From positions 1 to 13,084 of the forward strand of contig JANJUA010000362.1 of NCBI GenBank assembly GCA_024710825.1: 13,084 bases of DNA, in the 5' to 3' direction. The DNA is from Solirubrobacteraceae bacterium. Lineage in GTDB: Bacteria > Actinomycetota > Thermoleophilia > Solirubrobacterales > Solirubrobacteraceae. Each line of letters starts with the position of its first letter. Position 1 is the stretch's first letter. The translations under genes were made by a program, and so were the position numbers. The notes below the pieces were generated by a model. That model was not told the origin of the DNA, ran no database searches, and saw only the letters and a list, made by a program, of their open reading frames with translations. This document shows, piece after piece, positions 1-6,411 of this stretch.

Positions 1-924
1 CGCGTCCATCGTCTCGGCGTCGCGGTCGTCCTTGCGCAGGGTCGTCGCCTCGCGCACCGCCCGCAGCCGCACGACCGGATCGGGCTCGTCCAGCGGCAGC
101 GCGACGGAGAAGAACGAGTCGCGGTTGCCGGCGTCGTCGCCCTCGTGGTGGAGGCTGACCGGCACCCGCGCGCGCACGTCGCCGAGCGGGCCGTGGCGCT
201 TGATCAGCCAGCGCCGCAGCCCGCCCGCGACGACGCTCAGGACGGCGTCGTTGAGGGTCGCGCCCGCGAGCGACCTCGCGGCGTCGTGCAGGAGCGGAAG
301 CGACGTCGACGCGAGCCCGATCTCACGGCGGCGTCCGATCCGCCCGTCGAACGGAGAGCCGCCGCGCGAGCGCGAGAGCTCGCGGTGCAGGAAGCCGGCC
401 AGGTGTCGGCGGCGGCGGGCCTCGTCGTGTGAGGCGGCGCGGGCCGGCTCGGCTTCGGCCTCGGCCGCCGGATCCCAGAGCAGCGCCCGGGCGTAGCGCA
501 TGGCGGTCGTGCCGTCGGCGAGCGCGTGGTGGATGCGCCACACGAGCGCGGTGCCCGTCCGGGTGGCGACGAGGTCGACCTTCCACAGCGGCCGGCCGCG
601 GTCCAGACGCTGCTCGAACAGGCGCGCGACCTCGGCCCGCAGCTCCTCGCGGCCCAGCGGCGCGTCGACCTCCACGCGTTCGACATGCTCGCGCACGTCG
701 AACGCGTCGTCGACGACCCAGGCCGGCAGGTCGTCGGTGCCGCCGAGGCGTCGCATCAGCAGCGGCGCGCCCACCAGGCGCTCGGCCACCGCCGCCCGCA
801 GCGCGTCGCGGTCGGTCGCCCCGGCGATCGACACGACCTTGCAGGTGTGCCCGGCGATCGTCGGCCCCTCGAGGTCGAGGATCCCCCGGTCCTCCGGCGC
901 GAGCGGCCGCGGTTCGTCCCCCAT
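1..924 (-). CDS. Wax ester synthase / diacylglycerol acyltransferase (WS/DGAT), C-terminus cut by window edge
   Basis: This is the N-terminal 308 codons of a bacterial WS/DGAT-type O-acyltransferase, open to base 1; the family is usually about 430-480 aa, so roughly a third is missing. The family joins acyl-CoA to a fatty alcohol or diacylglycerol to make storage wax esters or triacylglycerol, usually at the membrane or lipid-droplet surface. The catalytic HHxxxDG motif is intact as HHALADG at residues 132-138. Further family blocks follow: LNDAVLSVVAGGLRRWL near residue 230, and a PVSLHHEG...GN...LPLDEPDP stretch near 255-285. The chosen ATG (924-922) gives the typical start, with an ED...LDLEGP segment. 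It lies 27 bases after the ATP-grasp stop with no clear promoter or Shine-Dalgarno between, so co-transcription with that gene is likely. Which acyl acceptor it prefers cannot be read from the sequence. Confidence 0.9.
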   Translation of the reverse strand, partial: MGDEPRPLAPEDRGILDLEGPTIAGHTCKVVSIAGATDRDALRAAVAERLVGAPLLMRRLGGTDDLPAWVVDDAFDVREHVERVEVDAPLGREELRAEVARLFEQRLDRGRPLWKVDLVATRTGTALVWRIHHALADGTTAMRYARALLWDPAAEAEAEPARAASHDEARRRRHLAGFLHRELSRSRGGSPFDGRIGRRREIGLASTSLPLLHDAARSLAGATLNDAVLSVVAGGLRRWLIKRHGPLGDVRARVPVSLHHEGDDAGNRDSFFSVALPLDEPDPVVRLRAVREATTLRKDDRDAETMDA

Positions 925-951
925 GGCGCGACATTCTGCCGCGCGGCCGCC

Positions 952-1791
952 TCAGCTGCGACGGTCGGCGATCGCCCGGGCGAGGCGCTGGGGGGCGCCG
1001 GGGGCGTGCGCGAGGAAGAGCGACGGCTCGGTCAGCTCGACCTCGATGACCACCGGCGCGCCGTCGGGACCGGGCAGCAGGTCGACGCGCGCGTAGAGCG
1101 GCTCGCCCCAGCGATCGAGGACCGCGGCGACCACGCGATCGCCCAGCGCCCGCTCCTGCGCGCTCGGCTCGCGCGGGGCGATCTCCTCGGCGGCGAACAG
1201 GCCTTCGACCGGCGGTGATCCGGGGCGCAGCAGGGGGCCCTTGCGGATCGCATGCGAGTAGGCGCCGCCGAGGTAGAGCAGGGCGGTCTCGCCGGCGGTG
1301 TCGACCGCGTCGAGGTACGGCTGGACCATCGCGGTGCGCCCGGCGGCGTGCAGCTCGGCGACGTGGGCGCGCGCCGCGTCGAGGTCGGCGTGGCGCGCGG
1401 TGTCGCGCGAGCCGGCGGAGACCGTCGGCTTGACGACCAGCTCGGCGGGACCGGGCGGCGCGAATGGATCGCCGGGCGCGACGAACGCCGTCGGGACGGT
1501 CGGGACCTCGAGCTCGGCGAGGTAGCGCTTGTCGGTGTTCCAGGCGAGCACGGGAGCCGGGTTGGCGATCCTGGTCCGTGCCCGCGCCCAGGCGACAAAG
1601 GCGTCGCGATCGTGCTGGTAGTCCCAGGTCGAGCGGACGACGACGAGGTCGAAGGCGTCCCAGTCGACGGCCGGGTCGGTCCAGACCGCCGGCTCGGCCG
1701 CGACGCCCAGCGCCGCGAGCGCCGGCAGGAGCAGGCGATCGTCCTCGTCGAGGTCAGGCAGCGCCGCGCAGGTCGCGAGCGCGACCCTCAA
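952..1791 (-). CDS. ATP-grasp domain enzyme (RimK/glutathione-synthetase-like ligase), TTG start
   Basis: A 279-aa stand-alone ATP-grasp protein of the type annotated as RimK-like or cycloserine-synthetase-like. ATP-grasp enzymes join a carboxylate to an amine or similar nucleophile through an acyl-phosphate; the substrate here is unknown. The N-terminus (LRVALATCAALPDLDEDD) and the block VVVRSTWDYQHDRDAFVAW are typical of this subgroup. A KPTVSAGSRDT stretch resembles the ATP-binding glycine loop, and VVIEVELTEPSLFL near the C-terminus carries the expected metal-binding acidic residues. The TTG start (1791-1789) overlaps the upstream small gene's TGA as TTGA. It is chosen because the protein then begins at the family's usual R-V-A-L position; an open frame continues further upstream, but only as antisense of the phosphatase gene. 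No Shine-Dalgarno is visible, so translation is probably coupled to the small gene. Confidence 0.85.
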   Translation of the reverse strand: MRVALATCAALPDLDEDDRLLLPALAALGVAAEPAVWTDPAVDWDAFDLVVVRSTWDYQHDRDAFVAWARARTRIANPAPVLAWNTDKRYLAELEVPTVPTAFVAPGDPFAPPGPAELVVKPTVSAGSRDTARHADLDAARAHVAELHAAGRTAMVQPYLDAVDTAGETALLYLGGAYSHAIRKGPLLRPGSPPVEGLFAAEEIAPREPSAQERALGDRVVAAVLDRWGEPLYARVDLLPGPDGAPVVIEVELTEPSLFLAHAPGAPQRLARAIADRRS

Positions 1792-1952
1792 AGCCTGGGG
1801 TGCGCCCGCTCGTACTCCAGGTTCTCCTTGCGCTCCACCGCGACCTGCGCGGCGATGAACATCAGAAGCCCCTGGACGAGGAGGGGGAAGGCGACGCCCC
1901 AGACGGCGATGATGACGATGGTGTCGGTGGCGGCCTGCGAGAGAGCGAACAT
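1788..1952 (-). CDS. 54-aa single-helix membrane protein, coupled to the ATP-grasp gene
   Basis: A short gene of 54 codons plus stop. Residues about 11-38 form one hydrophobic helix (TIVIIAVWGVAF...LMFIAAQ). A charged tail follows (VERKENLEYERAHPRL), so the predicted topology is a membrane anchor with a basic/acidic cytoplasmic end. Three things support it as real: a -10-like TATTCT eight bases upstream of the ATG, a 4-base TTGA overlap with the following ATP-grasp gene, and protein-like composition with a clean helix-plus-charged-tail layout in a region where no other frame is credible. I do not recognise a family. By position it could anchor or assist the ATP-grasp enzyme, or act mainly as a coupled leader gene; that is inference. 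Confidence 0.7.
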   Translation of the reverse strand: MFALSQAATDTIVIIAVWGVAFPLLVQGLLMFIAAQVAVERKENLEYERAHPRL

Positions 1953-1960
1953 CGCGGGGG

Positions 1961-1977
1961 AGAATACCCACTAGCTT
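1961..1977. promoter_or_regulatory. Divergent pair of -10 boxes for leaderless genes
   Basis: On the minus strand TATTCT (1966-1961) lies 8 bases before the ATG of the 54-aa gene. On the plus strand TAGCTT (1972-1977) lies exactly 6 bases before the ATG of the histidine phosphatase. Both fit the actinobacterial TAnnnT -10 pattern, placing transcription starts at or within two bases of the start codons. No Shine-Dalgarno is visible for either gene and no convincing -35 box was found. Confidence 0.6.
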
Positions 1978-1983
1978 CCGCGC

Positions 1984-2559
1984 ATGGCCGACGCCCCTCC
2001 CGAGCTCTGGCTCGCCCGACACGGCGACACCGCATGGACGGTGTCGCGCCAGCACACGTCCCGCACCGACCTCGAGCTCAACGACGACGGCGTGGCCGCC
2101 GCCCGCAGCCTGGTCGCCAAGCTCTCCGGACGCGACTACGACGTCGTGCTGACCAGCCCCCTGCGCCGCGCGCGCGACACGGCCCGGCTGGCCGGCTTCC
2201 CCGACGCGGTCGTCGACGACCGCCTGCGGGAGTTCGACTACGGCTCCTACGAGGGCCTCACCACCGCCGAGATCCGCGAGTCGCGGCCCGGCTGGGACCT
2301 GTGGACGGACGGCGGCGGGCCGGGCGGCGAGACGGTGCAGGAGGCCGGGCGGCGCCTCGACGAGGTGGTCGCGCGCATCCGGGCCGACGCGCCCACGCGC
2401 GCGCTCGTCTTCGGCCACGGGCACGCGCTGCGGATCCTCGCCGCCCGCTGGCTCGCGCTGGCGCCCGCGGAGGGCCGCGTCCTGCTGCTCGGCCCGGCCG
2501 GCGTCGGCGTGATCGGCAGCGAGCACGGACGCGCCGCGATCCGACGGTGGGGGCTGTAG
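1984..2559 (+). CDS. Histidine phosphatase family protein (phosphoglycerate-mutase-like)
   Basis: A 191-aa member of the histidine phosphatase superfamily, which removes or moves phosphate through a phospho-histidine intermediate. The catalytic RHG is at residues 12-14 (H13 nucleophile). SPLRRAR at 58-64 supplies the phosphate-binding arginine, REFDYGSYEG at 82-91 carries the usual acidic residue, and GHGHALR at 144-150 carries the second catalytic histidine, H145. The set is complete, so the enzyme should be active. The length matches small single-domain phosphatases rather than glycolytic mutase (about 250 aa). Substrate is unknown: sugar phosphates, adenosylcobalamin/alpha-ribazole phosphate (CobC-like) or nucleotides are all possible, and no cobalamin genes are nearby. 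It appears leaderless, with TAGCTT 6 bases before the ATG. Confidence 0.88.
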   Translation: MADAPPELWLARHGDTAWTVSRQHTSRTDLELNDDGVAAARSLVAKLSGRDYDVVLTSPLRRARDTARLAGFPDAVVDDRLREFDYGSYEGLTTAEIRESRPGWDLWTDGGGPGGETVQEAGRRLDEVVARIRADAPTRALVFGHGHALRILAARWLALAPAEGRVLLLGPAGVGVIGSEHGRAAIRRWGL

Positions 2560-2575
2560 ACCCCGTTTTCGGGGT
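2560..2575 (+). terminator. Hairpin directly after the histidine phosphatase stop
   Basis: A perfect 6-bp stem with a TTTT loop (ACCCCG-TTTT-CGGGGT) begins at the first base after the TAG stop. No T-run follows, so it is at best a U-less terminator or a 3'-end stabilising hairpin. It separates the phosphatase from the coiled-coil gene. The 3' arm also contains GGGTAC (2572-2577), which resembles the -10 of alternative SigB/SigF-type sigma factors, but no matching -35 was found. Confidence 0.5.
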
Positions 2576-2609
2576 ACGTCACCAGCAGCAACCGTCCTGA
2601 GGAGGCGAG

Positions 2610-2996
2610 ATGAGCACCGTAGCGATCATCGTGATCGCCGTGGTCGCGGCCCTGATCGTGATTGCGCTGCTGGCCCTGCTGCCGAGGATGCGCCGCAAGA
2701 GCGCCGAGCGGCGCATGGAGCATCGCCGCAACGAGGCGGCGAGCGTGCATCGCGAGGAGGCCGAGGCGCGGGAGAGGCGGGCCGAGATGGCCGAGCGCGA
2801 GGCGCGCCGGGCGCGCGCCGAGGCCGACCTGCACGAGTCGAAGGCCGAGCTGCACGAGCGCGGCCTGGCCGACGACGACCTGCCCGACGCGGGCGACAAG
2901 CGCTTCGAGCGCGACCGCGCGCGCCTGGAGGACGAGCACACGTCGGTGCGGGAGACGCGCTACGAGACCGACGAGCCGCGCCGTCAGACGACCTGA
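2610..2996 (+). CDS. Membrane-anchored coiled-coil protein (hypothetical)
   Basis: A 128-aa protein with one N-terminal membrane helix (residues about 3-26, VAIIVIAVVAALIVIALLALL). A strongly charged Arg/Glu/Ala-rich segment (about 27-85) follows, almost certainly a long helix or coiled coil, then an acidic/basic tail likely disordered. The predicted topology is anchor in the membrane with the helix in the cytoplasm. A good Shine-Dalgarno (GAGGAGG, 2598-2604, five bases before the ATG) makes it one of the few genes here with a clear leader. It resembles small coiled-coil membrane proteins common in actinobacteria, but I cannot assign a function. The repeated E-A-R-E-R-R / E-A-R-R-A-R pattern makes homology searches prone to false hits. 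Confidence 0.8.
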   Translation: MSTVAIIVIAVVAALIVIALLALLPRMRRKSAERRMEHRRNEAASVHREEAEARERRAEMAEREARRARAEADLHESKAELHERGLADDDLPDAGDKRFERDRARLEDEHTSVRETRYETDEPRRQTT

Positions 2997-3021
2997 CGCC
3001 GACCAGCAGGGCGGGGACGGC

Positions 3022-3027
3022 TACCGT
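3022..3027 (+). promoter_or_regulatory. -10 box (TACCGT) of the M20 peptidase gene
   Basis: TACCGT fits TAnnnT and lies 8 bases before the ATG at 3036. There is no Shine-Dalgarno in the remaining bases, so the transcript should be leaderless or carry a 1-2 base leader. Confidence 0.45.
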
Positions 3028-3035
3028 TCCCGCCC

Positions 3036-4157
3036 ATGGCCTGGATCGAGGAGGCCGCCGAGGAGATCGCGGCGCACGCCGAGCGCGAGCTCGAGGCGCT
3101 CGTGGCCGTCTCGTCGCCCTCGGGCGACGTCCGGGGCGCCGAGGAGTGCATCGCGGTCGTCTCGGCGCTCGTGCCCGCCGCCGCGGCCGTCGAGCGGGTG
3201 CCGTGCTCGACACCTGGCCACGCCGACGACCTCGTCGTGCGCCTGGCGGGCTCCGGGCAGCGGCGGATCCTGCTGCTCGGCCACCTCGACACGGTCGTCG
3301 CCCACGAGGATCATCGTCCGCTGCTGCGCGAGCAGGACCGGCTGATCGGCTCGGGGAGCGTCGACATGAAGGGCGGCGACGTGCTCGCGCTGGGCGTCCT
3401 GCGGGCGCTCGAGGCGCGGTCGGGCGACTTCGCCGAGGTCGCGCTGCTGCTCGTCTGCGACGAGGAGTGGCGCCGTGCGCCGTTCGCCCACGTCGAGCGC
3501 TTCGCCGGCTGGGACGCGTGCCTGTGCTTCGAGGCCGGCCAGATCACGCCCGACGGCGACGAGGGCGTCGTCGTGCGGCGCAAGGCGGCCGGGACGCTGC
3601 ATGTGCGGGCGACGGGCGTCTCCGCGCACTCCGGCTCGGCGCCCGAGCGCGGACGCAACGCGCTGCTGGCGCTCGCCGCCGCCGCGCAGGCGGTCGCCGC
3701 CGCGCACGCCCCGACCGGGCCCGACCGCCTGACCGCGGTGCCGACGGTCCTGCACAGCGGCGACGCCTTCAACGTCGTGCCCTCGGGCGGCGAGCTGTAC
3801 TGCGACCTGCGCGCCGACCGCACCGACGCGTTCTCCGAGCTGCTCGCCGAGCTCCCGCGCGAGATCGGGGGCGCCGACCTGCATGGCGAGTTCGCGCGGA
3901 TCTGGCCGGCGATGGACGCCCGCGAGGCGACCGGGCCGCTGCTCGCGGAGGCCTCGACGCGGCTGGGAAGGCGGATCGTGGCCGCCGGGCGCGGGGGCGC
4001 CAGCGACGCGAGCCACTTCGCGCCCGCGATCCCGCTGACGGTCGACGGCCTCGGGCCGCGCGGCGGCGGCGCCCACGCGCCGCACGAGTTCGTGCTGCGG
4101 GCGTCGCTGCGCTCGCGCGCCGAGGTGGCTCTGGCGATCGTCGACGCTCTGCTGTGA
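3036..4157 (+). CDS. M20 family metallopeptidase (ArgE/DapE/CPG2-like)
   Basis: A 373-aa member of the M20 di-zinc amidohydrolase/peptidase family, which hydrolyses small peptides or N-acyl amino acids. All expected ligands are visible: H83 and D85 in GHLDTV, D110 in SVDMKGG, E143/E144 in CDEEW, E166 in FEAG, and H347 in GGGAHAPHE. The dimerisation (lid) domain spans about residues 180-290 and includes the SAHSG motif at 197-200. There is no signal peptide, so it is cytoplasmic. It is not clearly dapE, argE or a carboxypeptidase; it most resembles glutamate-carboxypeptidase-like M20A enzymes. The next gene starts 17 bases after the stop, so the two may be co-transcribed, although their products would act in different compartments. 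Confidence 0.88.
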   Translation: MAWIEEAAEEIAAHAERELEALVAVSSPSGDVRGAEECIAVVSALVPAAAAVERVPCSTPGHADDLVVRLAGSGQRRILLLGHLDTVVAHEDHRPLLREQDRLIGSGSVDMKGGDVLALGVLRALEARSGDFAEVALLLVCDEEWRRAPFAHVERFAGWDACLCFEAGQITPDGDEGVVVRRKAAGTLHVRATGVSAHSGSAPERGRNALLALAAAAQAVAAAHAPTGPDRLTAVPTVLHSGDAFNVVPSGGELYCDLRADRTDAFSELLAELPREIGGADLHGEFARIWPAMDAREATGPLLAEASTRLGRRIVAAGRGGASDASHFAPAIPLTVDGLGPRGGGAHAPHEFVLRASLRSRAEVALAIVDALL

Positions 4158-4174
4158 ACGGGTACGGACGGGTC

Positions 4175-5161
4175 ATGCGCCGACTGCTGCCGGTCCTGCT
4201 CGCCCTGCCGCTGGCGGCCGCCGGCCCCGAGCCCGGGGTGGTCGTCGACCTGCCCGTGAGCGACGCCGAGGTCGCCAAGCTGCGCGAGTCCGGCGCGAAG
4301 ACGGCCCGGATGTTCGCGTTCAGCACGAGCAACCGGCCGACGGACTACGACGACACCGTGCGCCGCCTGCGGGCCGCCGGCGTCTCGCCGCAGTTCGTGC
4401 TCGTCGGCGACCCCGCGAACCCGCCGACGACGCGGGCGGAGATCCGGAGCTTCGTCTCGTTCGCCAAGGCGATGGCGCGCCACTTCGAGGGCAAGGTCGC
4501 CGGATTCGAGATCTGGAACGAGCAGGACGCGCCCGCCTGGTGGGCCGGCATGCCGCCGGTCGACGGCAGGCGGCGCGACGCGCGGCCTTACGTGCGGCTG
4601 CTGAAGCCCGCCTATCGCGCGCTGAAGCGCATCCACCGCCGGACGCCGGTCGTCGTCGGCGGCCTCACCGGCAACGACTTCCGCTTCGTCGAGGCGCTCT
4701 ACCGCGCCGGCGGCAAGGGCTTCTTCGACGCGGTGGCGACGCACACCGACACCGCCTGCGGCATCGCCTCGCCCAACAGCTTCTACCGGGAGGCCGACGG
4801 GCGCATCGGCCAGTTCACCTTCCCGTCCTACCGGGAGGTCCACCGGGTGATGCGCCGCCACGGCGACGGGCGCAAGCGGATCTGGATGACCGAGCTGGGC
4901 TGGTCGACGACCGCCATGACGTGCGACTCCGGCCGCTGGGCGGGCCAGAAGCCGGCGGGCGTCAGCGAAGCGCGGCAGGCGGCGTTCGTCACGGCGGCGT
5001 TCGCGCACTTGCGCCGCTCGAAGGTCGTGGCGAAGGCGATGGTGTTCCGCCTGGCGGACCGTCCGGGCGGCGCAGCCCACGACTCCTACGGCCTGCTGCG
5101 CGTCGACGGCGGCGAGAAGCCGGCGTTCGCCGCGTTCCGCGCCTACGCGCGCAACCGCTGA
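4175..5161 (+). CDS. Secreted clan GH-A glycoside hydrolase (GH39/GH5-like TIM barrel)
   Basis: A 328-aa protein with a short signal peptide (MRRLLPVLLALPLAAAG, residues 1-17), so it is probably exported. The body reads as a clan GH-A (beta/alpha)8 retaining glycosidase. FEIWNEQDAPAWW carries the typical Asn-Glu pair with acid/base E116, and IWMTELGWST carries the likely nucleophile E240. Spacing between the two glutamates and the WNE / TELGWS motifs resemble GH39-type and related proteins; exact family and substrate are uncertain. Two Cys (C195 and C250) could form a disulfide outside the cell. The ATG at 4175 is chosen because it gives the signal peptide directly. No Shine-Dalgarno is clear, and TACGGA six bases upstream is only a weak -10, so read-through from the M20 gene is the simpler model. 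Confidence 0.82.
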   Translation: MRRLLPVLLALPLAAAGPEPGVVVDLPVSDAEVAKLRESGAKTARMFAFSTSNRPTDYDDTVRRLRAAGVSPQFVLVGDPANPPTTRAEIRSFVSFAKAMARHFEGKVAGFEIWNEQDAPAWWAGMPPVDGRRRDARPYVRLLKPAYRALKRIHRRTPVVVGGLTGNDFRFVEALYRAGGKGFFDAVATHTDTACGIASPNSFYREADGRIGQFTFPSYREVHRVMRRHGDGRKRIWMTELGWSTTAMTCDSGRWAGQKPAGVSEARQAAFVTAAFAHLRRSKVVAKAMVFRLADRPGGAAHDSYGLLRVDGGEKPAFAAFRAYARNR

Positions 5162-5319
5162 ACCACTCCGAGCGCGCCAAGATCTCGCGCAGGAGGTCGG
5201 CTGTGGGCGGCGAAAACCCCTGCAAGAGACGTTGCTCGCCCCGACCGGGAGGAAAGGAGCGCGCCCGCGACAGTCGAGCCTGTCAACGATTATGGGAAAC
5301 GTCCCGCCGTTCGGTTCGC
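5162..5319. other. Intergenic stretch with no recognised gene
   Basis: About 160 bases between the glycosidase stop and the riboswitch promoter, noticeably less GC-rich than the genes. No reading frame here looks like protein. It holds a Shine-Dalgarno-like GGAGGAAAGGAG near 5250 with no usable start after it, a weak inverted repeat (GCAA...TTGC, about 5223-5236), and GGGAAAC at 5294-5300. It probably contains the upstream control region of the NlpC/P60 gene. I see no clear terminator for the glycosidase. Confidence 0.4.
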
Positions 5320-5325
5320 TACAGT
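5320..5325 (+). promoter_or_regulatory. Candidate -10 (TACAGT) for the riboswitch-controlled NlpC/P60 gene
   Basis: TACAGT fits the TAnnnT pattern and sits about 20 bases before the 5' strand of the riboswitch, as expected if transcription starts near 5332. No consensus -35 is visible at 17-18 bases. GGGAAAC at 5294-5300 could be part of an upstream recognition element. The leader would be about 178 bases long, in contrast to the leaderless neighbours. Confidence 0.45.
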
Positions 5326-5344
5326 TTCGAGCCGTCGAATGACC

Positions 5345-5485
5345 AACGCCGAATGCCCGTCGTTCCGCCGACGGGCAGCGGGGGACCCAATGGCCGCCAT
5401 GTGCGGCCCGGGGCGAATCATCGGTCGTACACCGATGTAGCGCTGCTCTTTCTGCGCGAGCCCGACAGCTAACCCCGCAGGCATC
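5345..5485 (+). ncRNA. c-di-AMP riboswitch (ydaO/yuaA class)
   Basis: The stretch matches the conserved blocks of ydaO-type c-di-AMP aptamers in order. GCCGAAT is at 5348-5354. An 8-bp hairpin follows (GCCCGTCG 5355-5362 with CGACGGGC 5369-5376). GCGGGGGACCC lies near 5378-5388. A second hairpin is GGCCGC/GCGGCC (5392-5397 / 5403-5408). GGGGCGAATC is at 5410-5419, and a third hairpin is ATCGGT/ACCGAT. The 3' hallmark GACAGCTAACCCCGCAGG ends at 5481, and its GGC (5480-5482) can close P1 with the 5' GCC (5348-5350). In this class c-di-AMP binding generally turns expression off, and in actinobacteria it is known upstream of wall-hydrolase genes. The gene directly downstream is exactly that. Confidence 0.93.
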
Positions 5486-5492
5486 AGAAAGA

Positions 5493-5506
5493 GAAGGGAT
5501 CCCTTC
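5493..5506 (+). promoter_or_regulatory. Palindrome covering the NlpC/P60 ribosome binding site
   Basis: GAAGGGATCCCTTC is a perfect 14-base palindrome between the aptamer and the GTG start at 5510. It can fold as a 5-bp stem (GAAGG/CCTTC) with a GATC loop. The 5' arm contains the only Shine-Dalgarno-like sequence (AGAAGG), so the hairpin would hide it. This could be the expression platform of the riboswitch; that is inference. Confidence 0.45.
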
Positions 5507-5509
5507 GCT

Positions 5510-6361
5510 GTGCCTGACATACGTCGTATCGCGGTAGGCGCGCTGGCCGCATCCGCCGCTGCCTTTGCTCTTCCCGCCGTGCTCACCACCGAAACCGCCG
5601 CCGCCTACAGCTACGGCGAGCGCACCCTCGCCCGCGGCATGTCAGGCAAGGACGTCCGCACCGCCCAGGTGCTGTTGCGCCGCACCGGCGCCTCGATCCA
5701 GATCGACGGCGCCTTCGGTCGGGGGACGCACCGCGCCCTGAAGCGCTTCGAGCGCAGCGCCGAGCTGCGCCGCGACGGCCGCCTCACCCCCGAGGAGGCG
5801 CCGACGCTGCGCACGAAGGCCGACGAGGCCGTCGCCGAGCGCCGCTCGCTGCAGGCCGAGGCCGAGGCGCCGCAGGAGGACCCGGCGGTCGATCCCACCG
5901 CGGGCGACCCGTACCCCACCGGCGGCTCCAGCCCGACCGACCCGATCGGCGTGACCGGCGCGAAGGCCGTCGTCAACCCGGACGGCACCGCGACCGCCCC
6001 GGCGAGCGCCCCGCAGGAGGTCAAGGACATCATCGCCGCGGGCAACGAGATCGCCGACAAGCCGTACAAGTACGGCGGCGGGCACGGCAAGTGGAAGGAC
6101 TCGGGCTACGACTGCTCCGGGAGCGTCTCCTACGCGCTGCACGGTGCGGGCCTGCTCGATTCCTCGATGCCGTCCGGCGGCTTCACCAGCTGGGGCGACG
6201 CCGGCCGGGGCGAGTGGGTGACGATCTACGCCCACGGCGGCCACATGTACATGGTCGTGGCGGGGATCCGCTTCGACACGTCGGGCGCCAAGCCGTCGCG
6301 CTGGCAGACGAAGATGCGCTCGCCCTCGGGCTTCACCGCCCGGCACCCGGCCGGCCTGTAG
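5510..6361 (+). CDS. Secreted NlpC/P60 peptidoglycan endopeptidase with peptidoglycan-binding domain
   Basis: A 283-aa secreted wall hydrolase, GTG start. Residues 1-32 form a signal peptide (IRRIAVGALAASAAAFALPAV, cleavage near AAA-YS). Residues about 38-100 are a PG_binding_1 domain (GMSGKDVRTAQVLLRRTG...IDGAFGRGTHRALKRF). A Pro/Thr/Asp-rich linker spans about 112-168, and an NlpC/P60 cysteine peptidase domain fills 170-283. The catalytic Cys is C202 in YDCSGSVSYAL and the His is probably H245 in HGGHMYMVV; the third polar residue could not be assigned. Such enzymes cut stem-peptide bonds in peptidoglycan during growth, separation or resuscitation. Control is by the c-di-AMP riboswitch in its leader. 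The GTG is chosen because it gives an immediate signal peptide and follows the riboswitch and Shine-Dalgarno. Confidence 0.92.
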   Translation: MPDIRRIAVGALAASAAAFALPAVLTTETAAAYSYGERTLARGMSGKDVRTAQVLLRRTGASIQIDGAFGRGTHRALKRFERSAELRRDGRLTPEEAPTLRTKADEAVAERRSLQAEAEAPQEDPAVDPTAGDPYPTGGSSPTDPIGVTGAKAVVNPDGTATAPASAPQEVKDIIAAGNEIADKPYKYGGGHGKWKDSGYDCSGSVSYALHGAGLLDSSMPSGGFTSWGDAGRGEWVTIYAHGGHMYMVVAGIRFDTSGAKPSRWQTKMRSPSGFTARHPAGL

Positions 6362-6363
6362 CG

Positions 6364-6377
6364 CGCGCCGCGGCGCG
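6364..6377 (+). terminator. GC palindrome after the NlpC/P60 gene
   Basis: CGCGCCGCGGCGCG is a perfect palindrome starting three bases after the TAG stop. It could form a tight stem with a small loop but has no T-tract. In a genome this rich in GC such palindromes arise by chance, so the call is weak. Confidence 0.3.
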
Positions 6378-6411
6378 GGCCGCCGGCACGTTCGCGGCTC
6401 GCGCACGCTGC

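Noticed and set aside
1788..2526. Long upstream extension of the ATP-grasp reading frame (to a 524-aa protein)
   Set aside because: Beyond the TTG at 1791 the frame is antisense to the histidine phosphatase and 54-aa genes and has low-complexity Arg/Gly/Ala content, while homologs begin at the TTG position.
3146..4174. N-terminal extension of the glycosidase frame (a 671-aa ORF)
   Set aside because: The first two thirds is an Arg/Ala/Gly-rich shadow of the M20 peptidase. The real protein starts at the ATG at 4175 with a signal peptide.
4989..5225. 78-aa minus-strand frame (MQGFSPPTADLLREILARSEW...)
   Set aside because: Only the first 20 residues look protein-like; the rest is an Arg-rich shadow of the glycosidase. 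No promoter or ribosome site supports it.
5291..5341. 16-codon ORF (MGNVPPFGSLQFRAVE) before the riboswitch
   Set aside because: It overlaps the probable promoter (TACAGT at 5320) and would lie upstream of the transcript start. No ribosome site precedes it at proper spacing.
4540..5472. 310-aa plus-strand frame through the glycosidase end and the riboswitch
   Set aside because: It is a shadow of the glycosidase in another frame and then runs through the structured riboswitch RNA. It has no protein-like sequence or start signal.
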